A stretch of DNA of 64,000 nucleotides from NCBI GenBank assembly GCA_902779575.1, contig CACZBW010000012.1, positions 62,001 to 126,000 of the forward strand, given 5' to 3'. The position numbers were made by a program, and so were the translations under genes. Origin of the DNA: an uncultured Lachnospiraceae bacterium (GTDB lineage Bacteria; Bacillota; Clostridia; Lachnospirales; Lachnospiraceae). This document shows, piece after piece, positions 54,907-62,948 of the stretch. The notes under the pieces are model-generated. The model was not told the DNA's origin. It was given only the letters and a program-made list of their open reading frames with translations, and did not search any database. The stretch's first letter is position 1, and the number at the start of each line of letters is the position of its first letter.

Positions 54907-55938
54907 TCAGCAGATCAGCATCGCGTCGCCGAAAGAGAAGAAGCGGTAGCGCTCCTTCACCGCCTCGGCGTAGGCATCCATAATCTGCTCTTTGCCCGCG
55001 AAAGCGGATACCAGCATGACCAGGGTGGATTCCGGAAGATGGAAATTCGTGATCAGTGCGTCCATCACCTTAAAGCGGTATCCCGGATAGATGAAAATCG
55101 AGGTATCCATCTCTCCGCTTCTCACGCCGCCGTCCTCAAGGGCCATGGATTCCAGGGTCCGGCAGCTTGTCGTTCCCACTGCGACCACACGGCCGCCCGC
55201 GCGTTTTGTCTCATTGATCATCTCCGCCGTCTGCGCATCGATCATGCAGTGCTCTGTATGCATGTGATGCTGCGCGACATCATCCACCTTCACGGGCCGG
55301 AAGGTCCCGAGTCCCACGTGGAGGGTCAGCTGCGCGATCTTCACGCCCTTCTCCCGGATCTGCTCAAGAAGCTCCCGGGTAAAATGGAGGCCTGCCGTAG
55401 GAGCAGCGGCGGAACCGTCATACTTTGCGTATACGGTCTGGTAGCGGTTCCTGTCCTGCAGCGCATGGGTGATATAAGGGGGCAGCGGCATCTGTCCCAG
55501 CCGGTCCAGTATCTCCTCAAAAACGCCGTCATACTCGAAACGGACATAACGGTTCCCGTCGTCGACGATCTCTGTAACTTCCCCGGTGAGAAGCCCGTCC
55601 CCGAAGGACAGTCGGGCCCCCGGCCTGCACTTTTTGCCGGGCTTTACCAGCGTCTCCCATTCGGATTCCCTGCCCGGAAGACGCTTCAGGAGAAGGACTT
55701 CCACAGCGGCGCCCGTATCCTCTTTCACGCCGATGAGCCTCGCGGGGATCACCTTCGTATTATTGATGACGAGGCAGTCCCCGGGATTCAGATAATCCAC
55801 AATCTCCCGGAACACATGATGCTCAACCTTCCCCGTCTGCCTGTCCAGAACCATCAGCCTGGAGGAAGCGCGGTCCTCCAGCGGATCCTGGGCAATCAGT
55901 TCTTTGGGAAGATCATACCAGAAATCACTTGTTTTCAT
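54907..55938 (-). CDS. queA: S-adenosylmethionine:tRNA ribosyltransferase-isomerase
   Basis: The 343-residue product transfers and isomerises the ribosyl part of AdoMet onto preQ1-tRNA to make epoxyqueuosine, the substrate of QueH. Family stretches are [40 protein letters not shown] and [12 protein letters not shown]-like [13 protein letters not shown]. The length is normal. The ribosome-binding site is weak. It is isolated from queH, 7 kb away. Confidence 0.96.
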   Translation of the reverse strand: MKTSDFWYDLPKELIAQDPLEDRASSRLMVLDRQTGKVEHHVFREIVDYLNPGDCLVINNTKVIPARLIGVKEDTGAAVEVLLLKRLPGRESEWETLVKPGKKCRPGARLSFGDGLLTGEVTEIVDDGNRYVRFEYDGVFEEILDRLGQMPLPPYITHALQDRNRYQTVYAKYDGSAAAPTAGLHFTRELLEQIREKGVKIAQLTLHVGLGTFRPVKVDDVAQHHMHTEHCMIDAQTAEMINETKRAGGRVVAVGTTSCRTLESMALEDGGVRSGEMDTSIFIYPGYRFKVMDALITNFHLPESTLVMLVSAFAGKEQIMDAYAEAVKERYRFFSFGDAMLIC

Positions 55939-55968
55939 TCCATTGTCTCACAATCTGTCAGATGAACG

Positions 55969-55997
55969 AAAAAGAGAGGACATACGAGTATGTCCTC
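55969..55997 (-). terminator. Intrinsic terminator of the 6S RNA gene
   Basis: GAGGACATA and TATGTCCTC form a nine-base stem with a four-base loop, followed by TCTTTTTCG on the minus strand. Confidence 0.85.
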
Positions 55998-56005
55998 CTG
56001 CGATG

Positions 56006-56178
56006 CCCGGAGTGCCGATGCCCTGTCTTTTGACTCCTAGCGTAAAGCCAGGTGGGTAACCGCAGCTGCGTCTCTGCCTTCCACTCCAAGGAGGCCTGAC
56101 ATCAATCACAGCAATAGTAGGAAACCCGTTCAAGTCGATGTAGGTTCAAAAATAAACAGAACTGTCGCACACCCCAGG
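56006..56178 (-). ncRNA. ssrS: Probable 6S RNA
   Basis: The transcript would run from 56178 to 56006. The closing stem is CCTGGGGTGT with GCACTCCGGG, with wobbles. Inside are GAACCTACATC with GATGTCAGG, a CTCC-TT-GGAG hairpin in GGCCTCCTTGGAGTGGAAGG, and CCTGGC-TTTAC-GCTAGG. These match my memory of Clostridial 6S RNAs, which mimic an open promoter and hold RNA polymerase. The size of about 170-190 bases, own promoter, own terminator and absence of any coding frame all fit a free-standing RNA gene. The identity rests on recognition by eye. Confidence 0.7.
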
Positions 56179-56209
56179 TTATTCGAATCGTAACTGAATT
56201 ACATGTTTA

Positions 56210-56238
56210 ATTATGACACTTCTTTCCCTTTAAGTCAA
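56210..56238 (-). promoter_or_regulatory. Promoter of the probable 6S RNA
   Basis: TTGACT (56233-56238), 17 bases, CATAAT (56210-56215) on the minus strand. The expected start is about 25 bases before the closing stem, so a precursor end would be trimmed. Confidence 0.7.
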
Positions 56239-56280
56239 CTTTAAGATGGGGAAAGTACTGCATTTGTTTAAACTTTTTCT

Positions 56281-58701
56281 TTAACTCCTGAGTTCAATAT
56301 CAAGCTCTTTTTTGAGATTCTTCAGAATCTTCTTTACAAAAGCATCCACGGCGGCATCCGTAAGCTCTTCCTCATCCGGGCTGAAAGTGATGGTGAAAGC
56401 CATACTCCGCTTGTCCGGCCGGATCTGGGCGCCCTCATAGATGTCAAACAGATTGATCCTGGAGACCTTCGGGCAGCTTAAGCGGATCAGCTCTTCCACC
56501 TGTCCGCAGCTGATGCCTTTGTCCATGACAAGGGCCAGGTCCCTCTTCTCATCCGGGTATTTGCTCAGCGGCCTGAACACGGGCTTTCTTCCGTAGAATT
56601 TCTCCAGGGCGCTCAGGTCAATCTCCATGATATAGGCGCTGGTCCGCAGGCTCAGCTGGGCCTCGATATCATAGGCAAGCTCGCCGAGATATCCGATCTT
56701 CTCTCCTTCGCAGAACAGCTCCGCCGTACGGTAGGGATGCAGGAAAGTTTTTTTCGCGCTTACGCAGCTGAATTCCAGCAGAAGGCAGTCCGCGACAGCC
56801 TGGGCGATTCCCTTCAGCGTATAGAAGCTCTCTTTACTGCCCCAGATTCCGACGCAGAGGGTCTGCTTTTCATCGGGATATTCCGTGAGCGGAAGCCCCT
56901 TCGGGACAAAGCGGCTGGCGACTTCAAACAGCCTTCCGGAGATGGTTCCGTTCTTCTGGTTGCGCTCGATCGCATGCAGCATGGAGGCCGCCAGAGTGGT
57001 CCGCATGATGGACAGCTCCTCGTTAATCGGGTTGAGAATGCGGATGGCATTGCGTTCCGGCGCGTCCTCCGGGAACCTGAGCAGATCCAGGTCCGACGGG
57101 CTGAAGAAGGAATAATGCATGGCTTCATACAGTCCATCCGCGCAGAGCCTGTTCTTGATGGCCAGCTCGGTGCGCTGCTTCAGGTTCAGGCCGCCCGCCG
57201 TAACCTGCGCGGTTTCGAGCAGGGTCGGACGGATATGCTCATATCCGTACATCCGGATCACTTCCTCGGAGATGTCCGGATAACTCTCGATATCCTCACG
57301 GTAAGCCGGGATCTGAAGGGTCAGCTCATCGCCGTCGATCGCGGGGGCAAAATCCAGATTCTTCATGATCCTCAGGATCTCTTCATCCGGTACGGTGATT
57401 CCGAGGACGGAATTCACTTTGGCGATCGAGACCTTCATCTCGCGGGGTTCAACGGAATTGCCGGTATTTACGTCAAGGTGCGTGGAGGCGACTTTTCCGC
57501 AGCCAAGCTCCTCCACCAGATGCAGGGCTCTCTTCATGGCCATGACGGTGCCGTACTCATCGATTCCCTTCTCGAACCTTGCGCTGGAATCTGTTCTCTT
57601 TCCGAGGGCGCGGGAGGTCTTGCGGATATTGTCGCGGGCAAACTTCGCGGATTCAAAGAGAACGCCCTTCGTCGTATCGCGGATCTCCGAGTTGAGCCCG
57701 CCCATCACGCCGGCGAGCGCCACCGGCCCGACTCCGTCGCAGATGCACAGGTTATTGGAATTCATCTCATATTCCTGCTCATCCAGGGTGACAATCTTCT
57801 CCCCTTCCTCAGCCCGGCGGACCAGAATCTTGTTGCCGCGGATGAAATCCTCGTCGAAGGCGTGCATCGGCTGGCCGAGCTCCATGAGGATGTAATTGGT
57901 GATGTCGACGATATTGGAAATGGAATTCATGCCGACCAGGGCCAGCCTTCTCTTCATCCAGGCCGGGGACTCGCCGATCGTCACATCGGTTACATAATGG
58001 GAAATATAGCGCGGGCACAGATCCGGCGCCTCCACTTCCACGGTAAAGCCTTCTTTTTCAATCCCGGACTCATGGTAACCGAGCGCGGGCATCTTCAGTT
58101 CTTTGCCCAGGACCGCGGCCACTTCGCGGGCGATTCCGAAAATGGACTGGCAGTCCGGCCTGTTTGCCGTGATGGCGATGTCGAAAATCCAGTCGTCCAG
58201 CCCGAGGATCGGCTTCACATCCGCGCCCGGCTGCGCGTCGTCCGGAAGCAGAAGAAGGCCGTTATAGCCGGCTCCCGGGTACATATCCTCATTTACGCCC
58301 AGTTCCGTTCCGGAGCAGAGCATGCCGAAGGAATCATATCCGCGCAGTTTCCCTTTTTTGATCTTCATCACGCCCTCGACCGTGACGTGATCCTTTGCCG
58401 TCGCATAAACCGTTGCGCCGACCATGGCGAAGGGGAATTTCTTTCCGGCAGCCACATTGTCCGCGCCGCAGCAGACCTGGAAAGTTCCGTACTCTCCGGC
58501 ATTTACGGTAGTAAGATGCAGATGGGTCTCCGGAATCGGCTCACAGGTCTCGACCAGGCCGACCATGACTCCGCTGATCTCCTCTCCCACCTGATGGAGC
58601 TCCTCCACCTCGAAGCCGCAGGAGAACAGCTTATCCTGCAGTTCCTGCGCGCTAACGTCGATATCCACATATTCTTTCAGCCAGCTTAATGGTGCTAACA
58701 T
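56281..58701 (-). CDS. pheT: Phenylalanine--tRNA ligase beta subunit
   Basis: The 806-residue product is the full bacterial beta subunit: an EMAP-like tRNA-binding domain (residues about 40-150), B3/B4 editing domain, B5 domain, catalytic-like core, and a C-terminal ferredoxin-fold anticodon-binding domain (FRPLSKYPDEKRDLALVMDK and on). MLAPLSWLKEYVDIDVSAQE is the standard start. AGGAGGG precedes it. It follows pheS by 56 bases in one T-box-controlled operon. Confidence 0.97.
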   Translation of the reverse strand: MLAPLSWLKEYVDIDVSAQELQDKLFSCGFEVEELHQVGEEISGVMVGLVETCEPIPETHLHLTTVNAGEYGTFQVCCGADNVAAGKKFPFAMVGATVYATAKDHVTVEGVMKIKKGKLRGYDSFGMLCSGTELGVNEDMYPGAGYNGLLLLPDDAQPGADVKPILGLDDWIFDIAITANRPDCQSIFGIAREVAAVLGKELKMPALGYHESGIEKEGFTVEVEAPDLCPRYISHYVTDVTIGESPAWMKRRLALVGMNSISNIVDITNYILMELGQPMHAFDEDFIRGNKILVRRAEEGEKIVTLDEQEYEMNSNNLCICDGVGPVALAGVMGGLNSEIRDTTKGVLFESAKFARDNIRKTSRALGKRTDSSARFEKGIDEYGTVMAMKRALHLVEELGCGKVASTHLDVNTGNSVEPREMKVSIAKVNSVLGITVPDEEILRIMKNLDFAPAIDGDELTLQIPAYREDIESYPDISEEVIRMYGYEHIRPTLLETAQVTAGGLNLKQRTELAIKNRLCADGLYEAMHYSFFSPSDLDLLRFPEDAPERNAIRILNPINEELSIMRTTLAASMLHAIERNQKNGTISGRLFEVASRFVPKGLPLTEYPDEKQTLCVGIWGSKESFYTLKGIAQAVADCLLLEFSCVSAKKTFLHPYRTAELFCEGEKIGYLGELAYDIEAQLSLRTSAYIMEIDLSALEKFYGRKPVFRPLSKYPDEKRDLALVMDKGISCGQVEELIRLSCPKVSRINLFDIYEGAQIRPDKRSMAFTITFSPDEEELTDAAVDAFVKKILKNLKKELDIELRS

Positions 58702-58757
58702 TCTCTAATCCCTCCTGATTCTGTCTTCCCTGATATCCGGATCACGCGGTCCGGCGT

Positions 58758-59801
58758 TCAGTGATCGTTGATCTGGCTGAGCACGCGCAGATCCGATTCG
58801 AACAGCTGCTTGATGTTATTGATTCCGTACTTAAGCATGGCGATGCGCTCAAGGCCGATCCCAAAGGCGAGGCCGGAATACTCGTCCGGATCGATTCCGC
58901 AGTTTTCAAGAACCTTGCGGTTTACGATGCCTGCGCCGAGAACCTCGATCCAGCCGGTGTGCTTGCAGAGATTGCAGCCTTTGCCGCCGCATTCGAAGCA
59001 GCTTACGTCCACTTCCACGCTGGGTTCCGTGAAGGGGAAGAAGGACGGCCTGAGTCTGGTGCGGACGTCATCGCCGTAGATCTTTTTTACGAAAACATCA
59101 AGCATGCCCTGAAGGTCGCCCAGAGTAATGCTCCGGTCCACAACCAGTCCTTCCATCTGGGAGAACATGGGGCTGTGGGTCGCATCGTCATCGGAGCGGA
59201 AAACTTTGCCGGGGGACAGAATCTTGATCGGAGGCTTCCGGTTCTCCATGACGTGGATCTGCCCGGAAGAGGTCTGTGTTCTCAGCAGGAATTCCGGGGA
59301 CAGATAGAAGGTATCCTGCATATCTCTCGCGGGATGATCCTGCGGGGTATTCAGGGCGGTGAAGTTATAGTAATCATTTTCCACTTCACTGCCTTCGTAG
59401 ATCTCAAATCCCATTCCGGAGAAAATGTCAATCAGCTGATTGCGCATCTGTGTAACCGGGTGCAGGCATCCGACTTCGTGCGTTACGGCAGGCATGGTAA
59501 CGTCGATCTTCTCGCTCTCATAGCGCAGCTCCAGTTCCTTCTCCTTCATCTTCTCATCCATGGAGCTGAAGTAATTCTGGGCCCAGTTCTTGAGTTCATT
59601 AACCTTCTGGCCGAAGTCCGCCCTCTGGGAGGGATCGATCTCTCTCATAAACCTCATCATCTGGCCGATTCTGCCGTTCTTGTCGAGGAAGGTTTTCTTC
59701 ATCTCATAGACCATTTTAGAATCGGACAGGTCGCTGGTCTCAGACAGTATGCTCTGCCGGATCCCTGACATCTTCTCAATCAGTTCGTTTAAATCCTGCA
59801 T
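58758..59801 (-). CDS. pheS: Phenylalanine--tRNA ligase alpha subunit
   Basis: The 347-residue product is the catalytic alpha subunit. It has the N-terminal coiled coil, motif 1 ([19 protein letters not shown]), motif 2 ([14 protein letters not shown], then [10 protein letters not shown]), the Cys-rich [19 protein letters not shown], and motif 3 ([16 protein letters not shown]). AAGGAGAG precedes the start. Transcription is set by the T-box leader just upstream. Confidence 0.97.
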   Translation of the reverse strand: MQDLNELIEKMSGIRQSILSETSDLSDSKMVYEMKKTFLDKNGRIGQMMRFMREIDPSQRADFGQKVNELKNWAQNYFSSMDEKMKEKELELRYESEKIDVTMPAVTHEVGCLHPVTQMRNQLIDIFSGMGFEIYEGSEVENDYYNFTALNTPQDHPARDMQDTFYLSPEFLLRTQTSSGQIHVMENRKPPIKILSPGKVFRSDDDATHSPMFSQMEGLVVDRSITLGDLQGMLDVFVKKIYGDDVRTRLRPSFFPFTEPSVEVDVSCFECGGKGCNLCKHTGWIEVLGAGIVNRKVLENCGIDPDEYSGLAFGIGLERIAMLKYGINNIKQLFESDLRVLSQINDH

Positions 59802-59890
59802 GTCTTAACTCTCCTTTATCTTCCGTTTTCCTGCATCCCCGGCGGCCGGCTTTCTCGTCGGACAGGCAGGCGTTTCTCTCCCCGTCCAAA

Positions 59891-60149
59891 ATAAAAAACC
59901 CGTCCCAGGATCTCCTTGGGACGGGTCTGACTAAACAATCCGCGGTACCACCCAAATTCAGGCTGTATCTGCAGCCTGCACTCTCTATGCTTTCATGCAG
60001 CATCTACATCCGCTTACTGCCGCCCGCGCGGCTTTTCGCGGAAGACTCCAGTGCTGAAATTCATACTCCCTTTATCCTGCTGTCCTTTCAGCCGGTGAAA
60101 CAGCTCTCTGTAAGGCATACACGGAGACTACTTACACACCTTCTCAGTC
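59891..60149 (-). promoter_or_regulatory. T-box leader specific for tRNA-Phe
   Basis: The T-box sequence GGGTGGTACCGCG is at 59953-59941 on the minus strand. The specifier codon TTC (Phe) lies at 60058-60056, in GAATTTCAGC. The terminator ACCCGTCCCA/TGGGACGGGT (59898-59926) is followed by a T run. Uncharged tRNA-Phe would favour the antiterminator and let pheST be transcribed. Confidence 0.95.
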
Positions 60150-60155
60150 CCCGCT

Positions 60156-60184
60156 ATTCTACCCTTGCGCAGAAAGAATGTCAA
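60156..60184 (-). promoter_or_regulatory. Promoter of pheST
   Basis: TTGACA (60179-60184), 17 bases, TAGAAT (60156-60161) on the minus strand, just before the T-box leader. Confidence 0.8.
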
Positions 60185-60261
60185 GTTCAACTGCTGCACG
60201 CTTTTTCCGGCAGATCTGTCTTCCGGCTTTTCCCGGGAACTGCTTCCGGAAATGTCCCGTT

Positions 60262-62850
60262 TCAGCTGCTTTTTGGACTTTTCCTGCTGTAGAAGGTATC
60301 CTCCAGAGGCAGGCTGGTCCGGAATTTTCCGTCCAGGGCGTAGTATGCTCCGGCGATGGCGGGCGCTGCCGGGATGGAGGTAATTTCCCCGATCCCCTTG
60401 GCCCCGCAGGCGACGTCGAGGTATTCCCCCTTCTTCGCCGTGATGGCATGGATCCGCGGGATCTGGGGCGCCCGCAGAAGACCGAGAGTGCCGAGTTTCG
60501 CCTTCGGCACACAGTCCTCCAGGTCAAAATGTTCCGTGAGCGCATATCCCATGGACATCAGGGCGCCGCCCTCAATCTGGCCCTCGAGGGCAATGGGATT
60601 GACCACCTGCCCGGCATCGTAGGCCGCATAGAGGTCCGTCAGCTTCCCGCTGTCGTCCAGGATCGCCAGGTTGGTCGCGTAGGCGTAGGCGATATGGCTC
60701 TTCGGGTTAGGCTTATCCGTTCCGAGCGGGTCGGTCGGCTCAAAATATTCATAGAAGAATTCCCGGCCGTTCAGGGCTTCCAGGTCCCGTCCGGCTTCTT
60801 CAAGGGCTTCTTTCAGTTTCGCCGCGGCTCCCCTGACTGCTTCCCCGGTCAGGAGGGTCTGCCTGGAACCGGAAGTGGTCCCGGAGTCGGGCGCATTTTC
60901 CGTATTCGACTTTCCGTTCCGGATCAGCTTCAGGGGCAGTCCGGTCGCCTGCGCGGCAATCTGGCAGAATACGGTACTGCATCCCTGACCGATATCGGAA
61001 GCGGCCGAATAGATGACACAGCTGCCGTTCTCAATTACAATCCGGGCCCGCCCCTTGTCCGGCAGGCCGACGCCCACGCCGGAATTCTTCATGGCACAGG
61101 CGATCCCCGCGTGCCCGGGATGCTGCTCATACGCTTCCTTCACGGCCAGCAGGGTCTCTTTCAGGGCTGTAGACCTGTCAGCGATCTGGCCGTTCGGGAG
61201 GACTCTGCCCGGCTCGATGGCGTTGCGCCAGCGGATCTCCCAGGGCGAAAGCGAAGCCTTTTCCGCCAGGGCGTTGATCACCATCTCCAGGGCAAATTCA
61301 CTCTGGCTGACGCCGAAGCCCCGGAAAGCGCCCGCAGGAGGATTGTTGGTATAATACCCGTAACCGCGGATATCGGTGTTCTGATAACAGTAGGGCCCCA
61401 CCGCATGGGTACAGGCCCGCTCCAGGACAGGTCCGCAGAGGGAAGCATAGGCGCCCGTGTCAAAGCGGATCTCACAGTCCAGGCCCGTAAAGATGCCGTT
61501 CTCATCGCAGCCCAGGGTAAAATCAGCCTTCATGGCGTGGCGTTTGGGATGGAAACAGATGGACTCATGCCGGGACAGCTTCACTTTCACCGGCCGTTTC
61601 ACATGCCAGGCCGCCAGGGCGGCCAGGTGCTGGACACTGACGTCCTCCTTGCCGCCGAAACCTCCTCCTACCAGCTGGTTCTCCACTACGATCTTCTCCG
61701 GATCCCAGCCGAACATGATCGCGATCTCCCGCCTGGTATCGTAAGCCCCCTGATCGGAGGAGAGAACCTTGATCCCTTCTCTGTAGGGGAAGGCGACAGC
61801 GCATTCCGGCTCCAGGAAAGCGTGCTCGGTAAAGGGGGTTTCGAAATGCGCGCTGACTTTGTATTTCGAACGGGCGAGCGCAGCTTCCGCGTCCCCCCTC
61901 TTCACATGCCTCTGCTGACAGAGATTGCCGCCCGAATGGACCCGGGGCGCATCCTCTGCCATGGCCTCGTCGATGTTCCGGACCGGCCTGAGCACCTCAT
62001 ATTCTACCCTGACCAGCTTTTTCGCTTCTTCCAGAATTTCCCGCTTTTCAGCGACCAGCAGGCAGATGGCGTCCCCCATCATCCGGGTCGTCCCTCCCTC
62101 CGGGATCATGACGTCCCAGTCCTGCTGTATATGGCCGACTTTATTGTTGGGAACGTCGCGGGCTGTCAGGACGGCAAGGACACCCGGCAGCTTCTCCGCT
62201 TCCGAACAGTCGAGCTTTTTCACGACCGCTCTGGGATAAGCCGAACGCAGGCAGGATCCGTAAACCATGCCCTCCATCTCGACATCGTCCGGATAGACGC
62301 CGCTTCCGAGAACCTTGTCCCTCACGTCCACCCGGAAGACATTTCTTCCGACCGCCCCTTCTCCTTCGGAAACAGGAGCCTGGATTTCCTCCTCGCCGCG
62401 CAGAATCCGGGCGGCGCAGAGGATCGCCTCAATGATCTTCTTGTATCCGGTGCAGCGGCACAGGTTCGGCCTGATTGCCGCCTTGATTTCATCCTCAGAC
62501 GGATCGGAATTGCTGTCTAGAAGGGCTTTCGCGCTCATCACCATGCCGGGCGTGCAGAAGCCGCACTGAACCGCGCCTCTGCTGCCGAACGCATAGACAT
62601 AGATCTCTTTTTCCCGGTCTGCAAGCCCTTCCACAGTCAGGATCTGTTTTCCTTCCGCCCGGGAAGTTTTCAGCACGCAGGCGCGGACCGGCTTTCCGTC
62701 GGCAAGGATCGTGCAGGCGCCGCACGCGCCTTCGGAACACCCGTCCTTGACCGAATGAAGATGCAGGTCATCACGCAAAAACCGCAGGAGGCTCTTGTCC
62801 TCCTGCGTCTGAACCAGTTTGCCGTTAACGGTCAGGCTATATGTACACAT
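60262..62850 (-). CDS. Fused Fe-S/molybdenum hydroxylase (selenium-dependent xanthine dehydrogenase type)
   Basis: The 862-residue product joins a two-cluster [2Fe-2S] domain (CSEGACGACTI, then CGFCTPGM and CRCTGY; residues 1-160) to the large molybdenum-binding domain. The latter has VGGGFGGKEDVSVQHL, PPAGAFRGFGVSQSEFALE and the C-terminal CGAKGIGE with the likely catalytic Glu. This fusion without an FAD domain is typical of XdhD-like, selenium-dependent hydroxylases of purine fermentation. No selenocysteine is coded; selenium is a labile cofactor in this group. The start at 62850 fits the family; an upstream extension of 29 residues is unconserved. No FAD subunit or cofactor genes are in the window. 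Confidence 0.85.
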   Translation of the reverse strand: MCTYSLTVNGKLVQTQEDKSLLRFLRDDLHLHSVKDGCSEGACGACTILADGKPVRACVLKTSRAEGKQILTVEGLADREKEIYVYAFGSRGAVQCGFCTPGMVMSAKALLDSNSDPSEDEIKAAIRPNLCRCTGYKKIIEAILCAARILRGEEEIQAPVSEGEGAVGRNVFRVDVRDKVLGSGVYPDDVEMEGMVYGSCLRSAYPRAVVKKLDCSEAEKLPGVLAVLTARDVPNNKVGHIQQDWDVMIPEGGTTRMMGDAICLLVAEKREILEEAKKLVRVEYEVLRPVRNIDEAMAEDAPRVHSGGNLCQQRHVKRGDAEAALARSKYKVSAHFETPFTEHAFLEPECAVAFPYREGIKVLSSDQGAYDTRREIAIMFGWDPEKIVVENQLVGGGFGGKEDVSVQHLAALAAWHVKRPVKVKLSRHESICFHPKRHAMKADFTLGCDENGIFTGLDCEIRFDTGAYASLCGPVLERACTHAVGPYCYQNTDIRGYGYYTNNPPAGAFRGFGVSQSEFALEMVINALAEKASLSPWEIRWRNAIEPGRVLPNGQIADRSTALKETLLAVKEAYEQHPGHAGIACAMKNSGVGVGLPDKGRARIVIENGSCVIYSAASDIGQGCSTVFCQIAAQATGLPLKLIRNGKSNTENAPDSGTTSGSRQTLLTGEAVRGAAAKLKEALEEAGRDLEALNGREFFYEYFEPTDPLGTDKPNPKSHIAYAYATNLAILDDSGKLTDLYAAYDAGQVVNPIALEGQIEGGALMSMGYALTEHFDLEDCVPKAKLGTLGLLRAPQIPRIHAITAKKGEYLDVACGAKGIGEITSIPAAPAIAGAYYALDGKFRTSLPLEDTFYSRKSPKSS

Positions 62851-62903
62851 TCCTGTCACCCGCCTTTTCTCCGGTCCGGAGGAAGACCCGGGCAGGCAGA
62901 GCC

Positions 62904-62927
62904 TTCTCCCGGCCGCGGCCGGGAGAA
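62904..62927. repeat. Perfect 24-base palindrome between glgB and the hydroxylase gene
   Basis: TTCTCCCGGCCG and its exact complement CGGCCGGGAGAA abut, 22 bases after the glgB stop. There is no T run; it may act as a weak terminator or cruciform. Confidence 0.55.
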
Positions 62928-62948
62928 ACGCTCTCATGATTTCCCGTC

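Noticed and set aside
56737-58689. 650-residue plus-strand reading frame
   Set aside because: It is the complement of pheT, which is full length and conserved.
60178-62520. 780-residue plus-strand reading frame
   Set aside because: It is antisense to the molybdenum hydroxylase and to the pheST promoter; no domain is recognisable.
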